From contig NCJK01000001.1 in NCBI GenBank assembly GCA_002282445.1, positions 930,001 to 994,000 of the forward strand: a DNA stretch of 64,000 nt. Reading direction: 5' to 3'. Of this stretch, positions 36,102 through 45,888 are shown in pieces (position 1 is the first letter of the stretch; the number at the start of each line of letters is the position of its first letter). This DNA is from Burkholderiales bacterium 39-55-53 (GTDB lineage: Bacteria > Pseudomonadota > Gammaproteobacteria > Burkholderiales > Burkholderiaceae_C). Below the pieces are notes generated by a model. That model was not told where the DNA came from, ran no database searches, and worked only from the letters and a program-made list of their open reading frames with translations. The translations under genes and the position numbers were made by a program.

Positions 36102-37733
36102 ATGAGCTCCTTTTTGAACGAAGTGCGCCGTCGCCGCACCTTTGCCATCATTTCTCACCCCGACGCGGGTAAAACCACGCTGACCGAAAAGCTGTTGCTG
36201 TTCTCGGGCGCGATTCAAATCGCGGGCGCCGTCAAAGGCCGCAAAGCCAGTCGCCACGCCACGTCTGACTGGATGGAAATCGAAAAGCAGCGCGGCATCT
36301 CGGTGGCCTCATCGGTGATGCAGATGCTCTATCGCGAGCACGTCATCAACTTGCTCGATACCCCCGGCCACAAAGACTTCTCGGAAGACACCTACCGCGT
36401 GCTCACCGCCGTGGACTCAGCCTTGATGGTGATTGACGCGGCCAATGGTGTGGAAGCGCAAACTCGCCGCTTGATTGAGGTGTGCCGTCAGCGCGACACG
36501 CCCATCATCACGTTTGTGAACAAGATGGACCGCGAAGTGCGCGACCCGCTCGACATCCTTGATGAAGTTGAACGCGAACTCGGCATGCCTTGCGTGCCCA
36601 TGACATGGCCTGTGGGCCAAGGCAAGTTGTTCGGCGGCATCATCAACTTGCGCACCCAAGCCATGACGGTGTTTGACTCTGGCTCTGAGCGTCTGCCACA
36701 AGACTTTGAAACGCACCCGCTGACCGAGCAAGCCCAACTGGCCGAACGCTTTGGCTTGGAATGGGCCACCGCCATGGAAAGCATGGAGCTGGCCACGGGC
36801 GCATCGCCCAAGTTCGACAAAGAAGCCTTCTTGGCCGGCAAGCAAACGCCCGTGTTCTTTGGCTCGGGCGTGAACAACTTTGGTGTGATGGAAGTGCTTG
36901 ACGCCTTGGTCGACCTCGCACCATCACCTCGGCCGCGCTTGAGCCATCTTGTTGTGAACAAACAAGCTGTCGAGAAAACGATCCAGCCCGAAGACGAAGG
37001 ATTTGCCGGCGTGGTGTTCAAGGTGCAAGCCAACATGGACGCCAACCACCGCGACCGCATTGCGTTTGTGCGCGTGGCCTCAGGCAAGTTCACGCCAGGT
37101 ATGAAGCTCAAGGTGCAACGCACCGCCAAAGAACTGCGCCCCACCAGCGTGGTGACCTTCATGTCGCAACGCCGCGAAGCTGTGGAAGAAGCGTATGCCG
37201 GCGACATCATCGGTTTCACTACACACGGCGGCGTGCAGTTGGGCGACACCATCACCGACGGACCCGCGTTGCAATTCACCGGTCTGCCGTTTTTCGCGCC
37301 TGAGTTGTTCATGACGGTGATTTTGAAAAACCCATTGCGCACCAAGCAACTCCAGCAAGGCTTGGACCAGTTGGGGGAAGAAGGCGCGATTCAGGTATTC
37401 AAACCCGAAGCCGGTGGCGCAATGTTGCTAGGCGCTGTGGGCCAGTTGCAGTTTGAAGTGGTGCAGCACCGCTTGAAGGCCGAATACGACTGTGATGTGA
37501 AGTTAGAGAGCTGCCAGTACACCGGCGCGCGTTGGATCACGGCTGACACGCCTGCTGAACTGCGTGAGTTCACTTATGCGTATCCGCAGCGTATGGCTTT
37601 GGATGCGGCCAACACGTTGGCGTATTTGTGCACGTCACCTTATGACGTGCGGTTGGCACAGGAACGTTTCCCTAAGATTCATTTCCATCCTTTGCGTGAG
37701 CATGCTGGGTTGGCTTTGTCTACTGCGGGTTGA
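36102..37733 (+). CDS. prfC: Peptide chain release factor 3
   Basis: 543 residues. A translational GTPase that recycles RF1/RF2. G1 is SHPDAGKTTLTEK (about 18-30), G2 lies in EKQRGISVASSVM, G3 is DTPGHKDF and G4 is NKMD. A C-terminal RF3 domain follows. The ATG at 36102 gives the family start MSSFLNEVRRRRTFAIIS; an in-frame ATG at 36066 adds 12 residues that look unlike the family. No strong ribosome site is visible. Divergent from the ahcY operon. Confidence 0.95.
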   Translation: MSSFLNEVRRRRTFAIISHPDAGKTTLTEKLLLFSGAIQIAGAVKGRKASRHATSDWMEIEKQRGISVASSVMQMLYREHVINLLDTPGHKDFSEDTYRVLTAVDSALMVIDAANGVEAQTRRLIEVCRQRDTPIITFVNKMDREVRDPLDILDEVERELGMPCVPMTWPVGQGKLFGGIINLRTQAMTVFDSGSERLPQDFETHPLTEQAQLAERFGLEWATAMESMELATGASPKFDKEAFLAGKQTPVFFGSGVNNFGVMEVLDALVDLAPSPRPRLSHLVVNKQAVEKTIQPEDEGFAGVVFKVQANMDANHRDRIAFVRVASGKFTPGMKLKVQRTAKELRPTSVVTFMSQRREAVEEAYAGDIIGFTTHGGVQLGDTITDGPALQFTGLPFFAPELFMTVILKNPLRTKQLQQGLDQLGEEGAIQVFKPEAGGAMLLGAVGQLQFEVVQHRLKAEYDCDVKLESCQYTGARWITADTPAELREFTYAYPQRMALDAANTLAYLCTSPYDVRLAQERFPKIHFHPLREHAGLALSTAG

Positions 37734-37750
37734 TTCGTTGCTTTTGTAGT

Positions 37751-37835
37751 GAAGAGAGGCTCAGTGGCATTGCCCTAGGCTCCTCTTCGCTGCGCTCAGA
37801 ATGTCGCTACGGGCAACACCACTGAGCCTCTCTTC
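37751..37835 (+). repeat. Palindromic element D (core in + orientation)
   Basis: A 17-bp perfect stem plus 6 bp beyond a 2x2 mismatch (37751-37775 with 37811-37835) encloses a 35-nt core with GGCTCCTCTTCGCTGCGC then TCAGAATGTCGCTAC. It starts 17 bp after the prfC stop, with the core on the prfC sense strand. No T-run follows. The rest of the 37734-38070 gap, apart from element E, shows no gene. Confidence 0.85.
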
Positions 37836-37957
37836 GCGTTGCACGCATCAGATTCGGGTACGGGTACAAACGTCCGCCCTCACACGAAAACTCTGGCATA
37901 CGGGACATCACTTCTGCGCCAACTTGACTGAGCGAAGTCATCCGCTCACAAACAAGT

Positions 37958-38022
37958 GCTGCGGGATAAGCCGTAGCGGCATTCTGAGCGCAGCGAAGAG
38001 GAGCCTAGGCTTATCCCGCAGC
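37958..38022 (-). repeat. Palindromic element E (core in - orientation)
   Basis: A perfect 15-bp stem (37958-37972 with 38008-38022) encloses a 35-nt core that is the reverse complement of element D's core at 34 of 35 positions, yet the arms are unrelated. The core lies on the uvrA sense strand, 48 bp after the uvrA stop. Confidence 0.85.
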
Positions 38023-38070
38023 TCGCAGCCACGTCAAAGCCAAAGCTCATCAAACCTAACGAAAGACGCG

Positions 38071-41000
38071 TTACGTTCGAGCCAACACTGGCTTCAAAGC
38101 AATACCCGTGTGTGTCCCCAAAGCCACCACCGCCTCAGGCGTATCAGCCGCCACGATCAAGCCACCGCCATCGCCACCTTCTGGCCCGAGGTCAATGATC
38201 CAATCCGCTTCGGCAATCACATCCAGGTCGTGCTCAATCACCACCACGCTGTGACCGCCATCCACCAAACGGTGCAACACGCGAATCAACTTATCCACGT
38301 CGGCCATGTGCAGGCCAACCGTAGGTTCGTCCAACACATACAACGTGTGCGGTGCTTTGTTGCCTCGGCGGGTCACGTCATCGCGTACTTTGCTTAGCTC
38401 CGTCACCAGTTTGATACGCTGCGCTTCACCGCCACTCAGCGTGGGTGAAGGCTGGCCCAAAGTTAAATAACCCAAGCCAACGTCTTTGAGCAGTTGCAGC
38501 GGATGTGCGATGTTGGGCATGGTGGCGAAGAACTCCACTGCCTCATCCACTTCCATTTGCAATACATCGCCAATGCTCTTGCCACGCCAGCTCACCGCCA
38601 AGGTCTCGGGGTTGAAGCGAGCACCGTGGCAGGTTTCGCACGGCACTTTCACGTCAGGTAAAAAGCTCATCTCAATCGTGCGCAGGCCTTGGCCTTCGCA
38701 AGTGTGACAACGCCCCTCGCCTGTGTTGAAGCTGAAACGCCCTGCGCCGTAGCCTCGGGCTTTAGCCTCTAATGTTTCAGCAAACAGTTTGCGAATCGTG
38801 TCCCAAAAACCAATGTAGGTTGCGGGGCATGAACGCGGTGTTTTGCCAATTGGCGTTTGGTCCACTTCCAACACGCGGTCAATGCTTTGATAGCCGTCAA
38901 GCCCTGTGCAGCCCGACCACCCAGGATGCTTACCTTCTTCATCCAGTTTGCGCCCCGCCTGCGTCGAACGCTGCGCCACAGCTGCAGCCACGTTATGCAA
39001 CAACACGTCGCGAGCAATCGTGGACTTACCAGAACCAGATACGCCGGTGACGGCAACCAATCGCTTGAGCGGAATCTCCACGCTCACGTCGTTCAAGTTA
39101 TGCAGAGAAGCACCTTCGAGCGACAGCCAATTCAACTCGGCGCCAGTCACTGCACGACGCGCCTGCAACGGATGCCGCATCGCATGCAACAAGTAGCGCC
39201 CCGTTTGCGACTCCGCTTGATCGGTGATGTCCTTCACAGAACCCTCACCCATCAACCGCCCACCTCGCTTACCCGCACTAGGCCCAATGTCAATGATGTG
39301 ATCCGCACGGCGAATGGTGTCTTCGTCGTGTTCCACCACCACCAGCGTGTTGCCCTTGTCACTCAGCAAGTGCAGCGCATTCAACAAAATTTGGTTGTCA
39401 CGCGCATGCAAGCCAATCGTGGGCTCGTCCAACACATAGCAAACGCCTTGCAAGTTGCTACCCAACTGAGCTGCCAAGCGAATGCGTTGCGCTTCGCCAC
39501 CGCTGAGCGTGGGCGCGCCACGGTCGAGCGTGAGGTAGTTCAAGCCCACTTGCTCTAAGAACTCCAAGCGGCTCTTGATTTCGGGCAGCAGGTCGCGCGC
39601 GATGTCGCCATCACGCCCTGTCATGGCTAGCTTCTCCACCCACTTACGAATCTCGGTCACGCTCAAACGTGCAATGTCGGTGATGCCCACACCTGCAAAC
39701 TTCACCGCACGCGCCGTGGCGTTCAGACGTGTGCCTTCGCAGCTTGGGCAAGCTACGTCCGCTAAATCGTCCACATCGGGCTCGGCGAAGGTTTGCTCGC
39801 GACCTTTGTCTTTGTCGTCGCGCACCGAGTCGTCCAACACTTTGCGCTGGTCTTTGTTGAGCTTCACGCCCGTGCCCACGCAATCGGGGCACCAGCCGTG
39901 TTTGCTGTTGTACGAGAACAAGCGCGGATCCAACTCGGCATACGAGGTATCGCACACAGGGCAGGCGCGCTTGGTGGAATAAACATCCAAGCGGCCGATG
40001 CTGTTGGTGTCCGTGCCGGCCTCCATGGCCTCACGCAACCCATCCAGCTGGCTCAGCACATGCACCACGCCTTTGCCATGCTCTAACGCGATGGTCAGCG
40101 CTAAGCGCAACGCGGTTTCGTTCTGTGCAGACACCTCAAGGCTGGCCACTGGCAATTCAATGGTGTGTTCTTTGAAACGGTCCAAACGTGGAAAGCCATT
40201 GGTTGGCAAAAAATGGCCATCCACACGCAGGTGCGTGTAGCCGCGCGGACGCGCCCAGTCGGCCAATTCGGTGTAAACACCTTTGCGATTCATCACCAAG
40301 GGGCTCATCAAACCAATGTGTTGGCCTTTGAATTCACGCATCAGCTGAGCCGCAATACGCTCTGCCGTTTGCGGTTGCACCGCTGCACCGTCATGCGTGC
40401 AATGCTGTGTACCAAGCTTGACGTACAACAAGCGCAAGAAATGCCACACCTCGGTGGTGGTCCCTACGGTGGACTTGCGGCCACCACGGCTCAAGCGCTG
40501 CTCAATCGCCACGGTAGGTGGAATGCCGTACACCGCATCCACTTCAGGGCGGCCTGCGGGCTGCACGATGCTGCGGGCATAGGCGTTGAGGCTTTCTAAA
40601 TAACGGCGCTGCCCCTCGTTGAACAAAATATCAAAAGCGAGCGTGGACTTACCCGACCCCGACACACCCGTGATGACGTTGAACTTGCCGCGTGGAATGT
40701 TCACGCTCAGGTTCTTGAGGTTGTGCTCTTTCGCGTTGATGATTTGAATCGCGCCATCGGCAATTGAAACGCCACGCGCAGCTTTTGCAAATCGTGCTGC
40801 ACCTTCGGCAGCCAGCAAACCTGCTGAGGCTTTCTCGCCATCAATCTCATACACCACGCCCATCGAAGCGGCGTAATCGCGCAAAGCTTTGCCCGTGTGC
40901 GATGTGGGGTGCAAGCGCACGTCTTCGGGCGTGCCCTCTGCCACCAACAAACCACCGGCATCGCCGCCTTCTGGGCCGAGGTCAATCAACCAATCGCTAG

Positions 41001-43881
41001 CGCGAATCACATCTAAGTTGTGCTCGATGACGATGAGCGAGTTGCCATCTTCCAGCAAGCGGCGCATGGCGCGCATGAGTTTGGCAATGTCGTCAAAGTG
41101 CAAGCCGGTGGTGGGCTCGTCGAACAAGAACAACACGCCTTTTTTGGCAAGCGATTGGCGGCTCGATGTTTTGGCTTTGGCGGCTTCGGCCAAGAAGCCT
41201 GCCAACTTCAAGCGTTGCGCTTCACCGCCGCTCAATGTTGGAACTGGTTGCCCTAGCTTCACATAGTCCAAGCCCACATCCACGATCGGCTGTAACGTAC
41301 GAACAACTTCACGGTCACCCGCAAAAATCTCCAGCGCTTCACCGACTGTGAGCTCCAACACGTCTGCTACGTTGAGGGTGATTCGTGTCGTGACTGCGGG
41401 GGCAACGTCTTGCTCCTCTTCGCTTCGCTCAGAATGTCGCTGCACCGTCGCCCCCGCAGCCACGCCACGAATCTCGCGCTCGATTTTGACCTCAAGAATT
41501 TCGGGCCTATACCTCTGACCGTTGCAGTCTTGGCAACGCAAATACACGTCGCTTAAAAATTGCATTTCAACGTGCTCGAACCCCGATCCGCCGCAAGTTG
41601 GGCAACGGCCATCACCGCTGTTAAAGCTGAACTTCGAAGCTGTGTAGCCACGTTGCTTAGACAATGGAGCAACTGCAAATATTTCGCGCACTGCGTCCCA
41701 CGCACCCACGTAGCTGGCGGGGTTGGAACGTGCGGTTTTACCGATGGGCGATTGGTCCACAAACACCACATCGCTCAAGTAGTCAGCGCCTAGCAAACGA
41801 TCATGTGCGCCTGGCGTTTCTGTGGCGCGGCCATAGTGGCGCAGCAAAGCTGGCGTGAGGATGTCTTGAACGAGGGTAGATTTGCCCGAGCCGCTGACGC
41901 CGGTGATACACACCAAGCGTTGCAGCGGGAATTCGATGCTGAGGTTTTGCAGGTTGTGCTCGCGTGCGCCTTCCAGAATCAAACGCGGCGTGTTGTCAGT
42001 CACCAAACGCTTGAGGCCTAAGCCAATGGTTTTGCGTGCGCCCAAATACGCACCCGTGAGCGTGTCGGCCGACTTCAAAGCTTCGGTTGTGCCATCAAAC
42101 ACAATTTGTCCGCCCTTCACGCCAGGGCCTGGGCCCATGTCGATGATGCGGTCCGCGCACATCATGACTGCAGGGTCGTGCTCCACCACTACCAGCGTGT
42201 TGCCCGCATTACGCAAGCGCAGCATGGCTTCGTTGATGCGATTCATGTCACGCGGGTGTAAGCCGATGCTGGGTTCGTCCAACACAAACAAGGTGTTGAC
42301 CAATGACGTGCCCAAGGCCGTGGTGAGGTTGATGCGTTGCACTTCTCCGCCGCTGAGCGTGCGGCTTTGGCGATCGAGGGTGAGGTAGCCAATACCCACA
42401 TCGCTGAGGTATTTCAAGCGCGTGCGAATTTCATCCATCAGCAAGTGCAAGGCTTGCGCGTCTGCGCCCGCCACATCTACCTGCGTGGCGTTGAAGAACT
42501 GGTGCAACTTGTCGATTGGCAAGAGCATCAAGTCATGCAGGCACAGGCCGGGCATGGCTTCGAGTTGCGCACGCGTCCATTGCACGCCTTGGGGCATGAA
42601 TCTCTTGGCAGGTGGCAACACCGCATCAGCGTGTTCTTTGGTACCGATACGCCACAGCAAGCTGTCGGTTTTCAAACGTGCGCCCGCGCAAGTGCCACAC
42701 GGGGTGTAGCTGCGGTACTTGGACAACAACACACGGATGTGCATCTTGTAGGCCTTGCTCTCCAAGTATTCGAAGAAGCGTTTGATGCCGTACCACTGGT
42801 GGTTCCACTTGCCTTTCCACAAAGGTGATCCATTGATCACCCAGTCCTTGTGCTCTTGGCTCAGCTTGTACCAAGGTGTGTCACGCGGAATGCCTTCGGC
42901 TTCGGCGTGGCGCATCAGGTCTTCTTGTGTTTCCACCCATGCGGGGGTTTGAATGGTTTTGATCGCACCGGCACGCAAGGTGAGCTTGTCGTTGGGAATC
43001 ACCAGTCCGTAGTCCACGCCAATGACGCGGCCAAAGCCTCGACAGGTTTCGCACGCACCCACGGCAGAGTTGAACGAGAACATGGAAGGGATGGGGTCGC
43101 TGTAGCGCAGGTCGCTGTCGGGGCAATGCAGGCCGGTGGAGAAGCGCCAAAGTTCGGGCGCTGCTTCTGCGTCCAATGACCAATACACATTGAGTCGACC
43201 ACCGCCGCGTTTGATGGCCAGCTCAATCGCTTCCACCACACGGGCTTGCTCGGTGTTACCCAGCTTGAAGCGGTCGGCCACCACATCCAGCAACTTGCGA
43301 GGACCTGTGGGCGTGGCCACTTCGCGCTCGGCGTGAATGCGGGTGAAGCCACTCGCACTGAGCCACTGCTCCACCTCGGCCGCCGTGGTGTTGGCGGGCA
43401 ACTCCACGGGGAAGGTCATGATGAGGCGAGGGTCTTGCGGTTGTGCGGAGCAGCGGCGTTGCAGCTCGGCATAAATGGTTTGCGGCGTGTCGTGCTGCAC
43501 GGGCTGCGCGGTTTGACGGTCAAACAAATTTCCAGCGCGAGCGATGAGCAACTTCAAGTGGTCGTTCAGCTCGGTCATCGTGCCCACGGTGGAGCGAGAG
43601 CTGCGCACAGGGTTGGTTTGGTCAATCGCAATCGCGGGGGGCACGCCTTCCACCTTGTCTACGGCGGGGCGGTCCATGCGGTCTAAAAACTGACGGGCGT
43701 AAGCGCTGAAGGTTTCCACATAGCGACGCTGGCCTTCGGCGTACAAGGTGTCAAACACCAAACTCGACTTGCCCGAACCACTGGGGCCGGTGACCACAGT
43801 CAGCTCGCCCGTGCGAATGTCGAGGTCTAAGTTTTTGAGGTTGTGCTGGCGTGCGCCACGAATGCGGATGGTGCCTGTCAT
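38071..43881 (-). CDS. uvrA: Double-length UvrA: two complete UvrA modules fused in one chain
   Basis: 1936 residues against about 940 for ordinary UvrA, the damage sensor of nucleotide excision repair. Module 1 (about 1-1040) and module 2 (about 1045-1936) each hold two ABC ATPase halves. Walker A motifs lie near residues 32, 665, 1072 and 1615, and four LSGGE(V/A)QR signatures with DEP Walker B segments are present. Zinc-type CxxC pairs occur in [41 protein letters not shown] and [13 protein letters not shown]. The first zinc site of module 1 reads LHCPDSD, so one Cys is missing. Between the second zinc site and the [10 protein letters not shown] helix of module 1 there is an extra stretch of about 35 residues encoded by palindromic element F. 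Double UvrAs are known in some bacteria; whether both modules load UvrB is not known to me. Confidence 0.9.
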   Translation of the reverse strand: MTGTIRIRGARQHNLKNLDLDIRTGELTVVTGPSGSGKSSLVFDTLYAEGQRRYVETFSAYARQFLDRMDRPAVDKVEGVPPAIAIDQTNPVRSSRSTVGTMTELNDHLKLLIARAGNLFDRQTAQPVQHDTPQTIYAELQRRCSAQPQDPRLIMTFPVELPANTTAAEVEQWLSASGFTRIHAEREVATPTGPRKLLDVVADRFKLGNTEQARVVEAIELAIKRGGGRLNVYWSLDAEAAPELWRFSTGLHCPDSDLRYSDPIPSMFSFNSAVGACETCRGFGRVIGVDYGLVIPNDKLTLRAGAIKTIQTPAWVETQEDLMRHAEAEGIPRDTPWYKLSQEHKDWVINGSPLWKGKWNHQWYGIKRFFEYLESKAYKMHIRVLLSKYRSYTPCGTCAGARLKTDSLLWRIGTKEHADAVLPPAKRFMPQGVQWTRAQLEAMPGLCLHDLMLLPIDKLHQFFNATQVDVAGADAQALHLLMDEIRTRLKYLSDVGIGYLTLDRQSRTLSGGEVQRINLTTALGTSLVNTLFVLDEPSIGLHPRDMNRINEAMLRLRNAGNTLVVVEHDPAVMMCADRIIDMGPGPGVKGGQIVFDGTTEALKSADTLTGAYLGARKTIGLGLKRLVTDNTPRLILEGAREHNLQNLSIEFPLQRLVCITGVSGSGKSTLVQDILTPALLRHYGRATETPGAHDRLLGADYLSDVVFVDQSPIGKTARSNPASYVGAWDAVREIFAVAPLSKQRGYTASKFSFNSGDGRCPTCGGSGFEHVEMQFLSDVYLRCQDCNGQRYRPEILEVKIEREIRGVAAGATVQRHSERSEEEQDVAPAVTTRITLNVADVLELTVGEALEIFAGDREVVRTLQPIVDVGLDYVKLGQPVPTLSGGEAQRLKLAGFLAEAAKAKTSSRQSLAKKGVLFLFDEPTTGLHFDDIAKLMRAMRRLLEDGNSLIVIEHNLDVIRASDWLIDLGPEGGDAGGLLVAEGTPEDVRLHPTSHTGKALRDYAASMGVVYEIDGEKASAGLLAAEGAARFAKAARGVSIADGAIQIINAKEHNLKNLSVNIPRGKFNVITGVSGSGKSTLAFDILFNEGQRRYLESLNAYARSIVQPAGRPEVDAVYGIPPTVAIEQRLSRGGRKSTVGTTTEVWHFLRLLYVKLGTQHCTHDGAAVQPQTAERIAAQLMREFKGQHIGLMSPLVMNRKGVYTELADWARPRGYTHLRVDGHFLPTNGFPRLDRFKEHTIELPVASLEVSAQNETALRLALTIALEHGKGVVHVLSQLDGLREAMEAGTDTNSIGRLDVYSTKRACPVCDTSYAELDPRLFSYNSKHGWCPDCVGTGVKLNKDQRKVLDDSVRDDKDKGREQTFAEPDVDDLADVACPSCEGTRLNATARAVKFAGVGITDIARLSVTEIRKWVEKLAMTGRDGDIARDLLPEIKSRLEFLEQVGLNYLTLDRGAPTLSGGEAQRIRLAAQLGSNLQGVCYVLDEPTIGLHARDNQILLNALHLLSDKGNTLVVVEHDEDTIRRADHIIDIGPSAGKRGGRLMGEGSVKDITDQAESQTGRYLLHAMRHPLQARRAVTGAELNWLSLEGASLHNLNDVSVEIPLKRLVAVTGVSGSGKSTIARDVLLHNVAAAVAQRSTQAGRKLDEEGKHPGWSGCTGLDGYQSIDRVLEVDQTPIGKTPRSCPATYIGFWDTIRKLFAETLEAKARGYGAGRFSFNTGEGRCHTCEGQGLRTIEMSFLPDVKVPCETCHGARFNPETLAVSWRGKSIGDVLQMEVDEAVEFFATMPNIAHPLQLLKDVGLGYLTLGQPSPTLSGGEAQRIKLVTELSKVRDDVTRRGNKAPHTLYVLDEPTVGLHMADVDKLIRVLHRLVDGGHSVVVIEHDLDVIAEADWIIDLGPEGGDGGGLIVAADTPEAVVALGTHTGIALKPVLART
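41394..41459 (+). repeat. Palindromic element F, in frame inside uvrA
   Basis: Arms 41394-41407 and 41446-41459 pair over 14 bp with one mismatch around a 38-nt core containing GCTCCTCTTCGCTTCGC then TCAGAATGTCGCTGC. This matches the D/E core. On the coding (minus) strand it reads [19 protein letters not shown], about residues 809-829 of UvrA. It is the only copy inside a gene and the only one whose core is antisense to the host gene. Confidence 0.85.
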
Positions 43882-43975
43882 GGCGGGACCTTTTGAAGTG
43901 TGGCCAATATTCTAGGGATTCACACGGGTCCAGTTTGGCATCGGGGCATTGCCAACCTTAAGCATTCAATTGCAA

Positions 43976-44143
43976 TTATTTAGCCGGCGAGGCCTCCGCT
44001 GACGCACTCGAAGCAGCCTCTGATGGCGGGTGTGCCATTTGCCCCGACGCGTCGCCAGACGAGGTCGCTTGTTGGTTCACGCCCGTCAACACCACGAGCA
44101 CAGAAAGCGCGCCGAACAACACCACACCAAATACCCGCTTCAT
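43976..44143 (-). CDS. Small predicted exported or membrane protein, unknown function
   Basis: 55 residues: MKRVFGVVLFGALSVLVVLTG is a signal or anchor sequence, followed by a short Ser/Ala/Pro-rich polar tail ending SPAK. It starts 11 bp after the stop of the MFS transporter on the same strand, with a weak ribosome site (AAAGGGCT), so it is probably cotranscribed. I know no family for it. It may be a small partner of the transporter or a chance frame. The 43882-43975 gap to uvrA shows nothing else. Confidence 0.45.
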   Translation of the reverse strand: MKRVFGVVLFGALSVLVVLTGVNQQATSSGDASGQMAHPPSEAASSASAEASPAK

Positions 44144-44154
44144 GTCACAGCCCT

Positions 44155-45813
44155 TTAGTGATCGGCATAAATATCCACGTCTTTGGTTTCTTTGACAAAG
44201 AGCAAGCAGACCACCAACGTGACGCCGATCACGCACACCGGGTACCAAAGCCCGCTGTACATATCCCCGCGGTAGGCCACGATGGCAAATGCCAATGTGG
44301 GCAAGAGTCCACCAAACCAGCCGTTGCCAATGTGATACGGCAAGGACATGGCGGTGTAACGCAAACGCGTGGGAAACATCTCTACCAGCATGGCCGCAAT
44401 CGGGCCATACACCATGGCCACCAACACCAACAAGAAAGTCAGCAGTGCCACAACCTTGGGCCGATTCACTTGATCTGGATCCGCCTTACCAGGGTAGCCG
44501 GCTTGCTCCAGCGCCAAAGCCACGGCGGCCTTGAACGCCGTGGAGGCGTCCCTTTCCTTGTCAGCAGACAAAGCTTGCGCGTTGTAACTTTCAACCACAA
44601 CCTGACCCACGTAAATTTGCGCCACTGTGCCGGCCGCAGCGGCTTCACGGTTGTAACTCACCGAATGGTTTGCCAATGTATGCGTCGCGATATCGCAAGA
44701 ACTGATCAGCTTGACTTCACCGATCGGATTGATCTGAAAGCTGCAGTCAGCGGGGTCAGCCACCACACGAACTTGGTTGCGCATTTGCGCCGCATGCAGT
44801 GCGGGATTGGCTGCTTGTGTCAGTTCAGCAAACACGTGGAAATACGAAGCGGCGGCCAAAACAAACCCCAGCATGATCACCGGTTTGCGCCCCACGCGAT
44901 CTGACAGTGCGCCAAACATCACAAAAAACGGCGTCGCAATCAACAACGCAATGGCCAACAACCAATTGGCCGTTCCTTCATCGACCTGTAGCGCTTGGGT
45001 CAAGAAGAACAAGGTGTAGAAATGTCCGGCATACCAAATGACGGCCTGCCCCGCCGTCAGGCCAAACAAGGCCACCAGCACTAAACGCAAGTTTTTCCAT
45101 TGGCCAAACGACTCCATCACAGGCGAGCGTGACACTTTGCCATCCGCTTTCATCTTCAAGAAAACTGGGGACTCATTCAAATTCAGTCGGATGTAGACCG
45201 ACACTGCCAGCAGCAAGATTGACAAAATAAAAGGCACGCGCCAGCCCCATTCTGCAAACTCAGCCTCGCCCACCAAATGTCGCGTTCCCATCACCACCAC
45301 CAGCGACAGCAACAAACCCAACGTGGCGGTGGTTTGAATCCACGAGGTGTATGCGCCACGTTTGCCGTGCGGGGCATGTTCGGCCACATAGGTCGCAGCA
45401 CCACCGTACTCGCCACCCATGGCAAAGCCTTGCAGCAATCGTAAATAAATCAACATCACTGGGGCCGCCGCACCAATACTGGCGTAGCTAGGCAAGATGC
45501 CCACCATGAAGGTGGACAAACCCATGATCAAAATTGTCAGCAAAAAGGTGTACTTGCGGCCAATCATGTCACCCAGTCGGCCAAAGAAAATTGCGCCAAA
45601 TGGTCGCACCACAAAGCCCGCGCCAAACGCGAGCAAGGCCGCCAGAAATGCAGCACTTGGATCTAAACTGCTAAAAAACTGCTTTGACAAGATGGCGGCT
45701 AAAGCGCCGTACAAGTAAAAGTCGTACCATTCAAAAACGGTACCCATAGAAGACGCCCACACCACGCGGCGCTCATCCATCGACATTGATTGGGCCGGTT
45801 TTTCACCAGACAT
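44155..45813 (-). CDS. MFS transporter of the metabolite:H+ symporter (MHS) type with a large loop insert
   Basis: 552 residues from the ATG at 45813 (GGGGAGT upstream). The N-terminal half is classical MHS: GTVFEWYDFYLYG in TM1, RPFGAIFFGRLGDMIGRKYTF between TM2 and TM3, and LLQGFAMGGEYGGAATYVAEHAP. The C-terminal half has LSDRVGRKPVIMLG. Between TM9 and TM10 about 100 extra residues contain two cysteines (PADCSFQ and ISSCDIA), enough for one disulfide if the loop is outside. MHS proteins take up small organic acids or osmolytes. The substrate is unknown. Divergent from the DUF294/CBS gene. Confidence 0.85.
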   Translation of the reverse strand: MSGEKPAQSMSMDERRVVWASSMGTVFEWYDFYLYGALAAILSKQFFSSLDPSAAFLAALLAFGAGFVVRPFGAIFFGRLGDMIGRKYTFLLTILIMGLSTFMVGILPSYASIGAAAPVMLIYLRLLQGFAMGGEYGGAATYVAEHAPHGKRGAYTSWIQTTATLGLLLSLVVVMGTRHLVGEAEFAEWGWRVPFILSILLLAVSVYIRLNLNESPVFLKMKADGKVSRSPVMESFGQWKNLRLVLVALFGLTAGQAVIWYAGHFYTLFFLTQALQVDEGTANWLLAIALLIATPFFVMFGALSDRVGRKPVIMLGFVLAAASYFHVFAELTQAANPALHAAQMRNQVRVVADPADCSFQINPIGEVKLISSCDIATHTLANHSVSYNREAAAAGTVAQIYVGQVVVESYNAQALSADKERDASTAFKAAVALALEQAGYPGKADPDQVNRPKVVALLTFLLVLVAMVYGPIAAMLVEMFPTRLRYTAMSLPYHIGNGWFGGLLPTLAFAIVAYRGDMYSGLWYPVCVIGVTLVVCLLFVKETKDVDIYADH

Positions 45814-45888
45814 ACTGACTCCCCATATTTGACTTTCACTTTTCACGCCATTGTGAAAATACATACTGACCATCCACTGACTCTACTT

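Noticed and set aside
37836-37957. Small gene or RNA between palindromes D and E
   Set aside because: No start with a ribosome site, no conserved-looking frame and no stable hairpin beyond a short GAGCG/CGCTC match.
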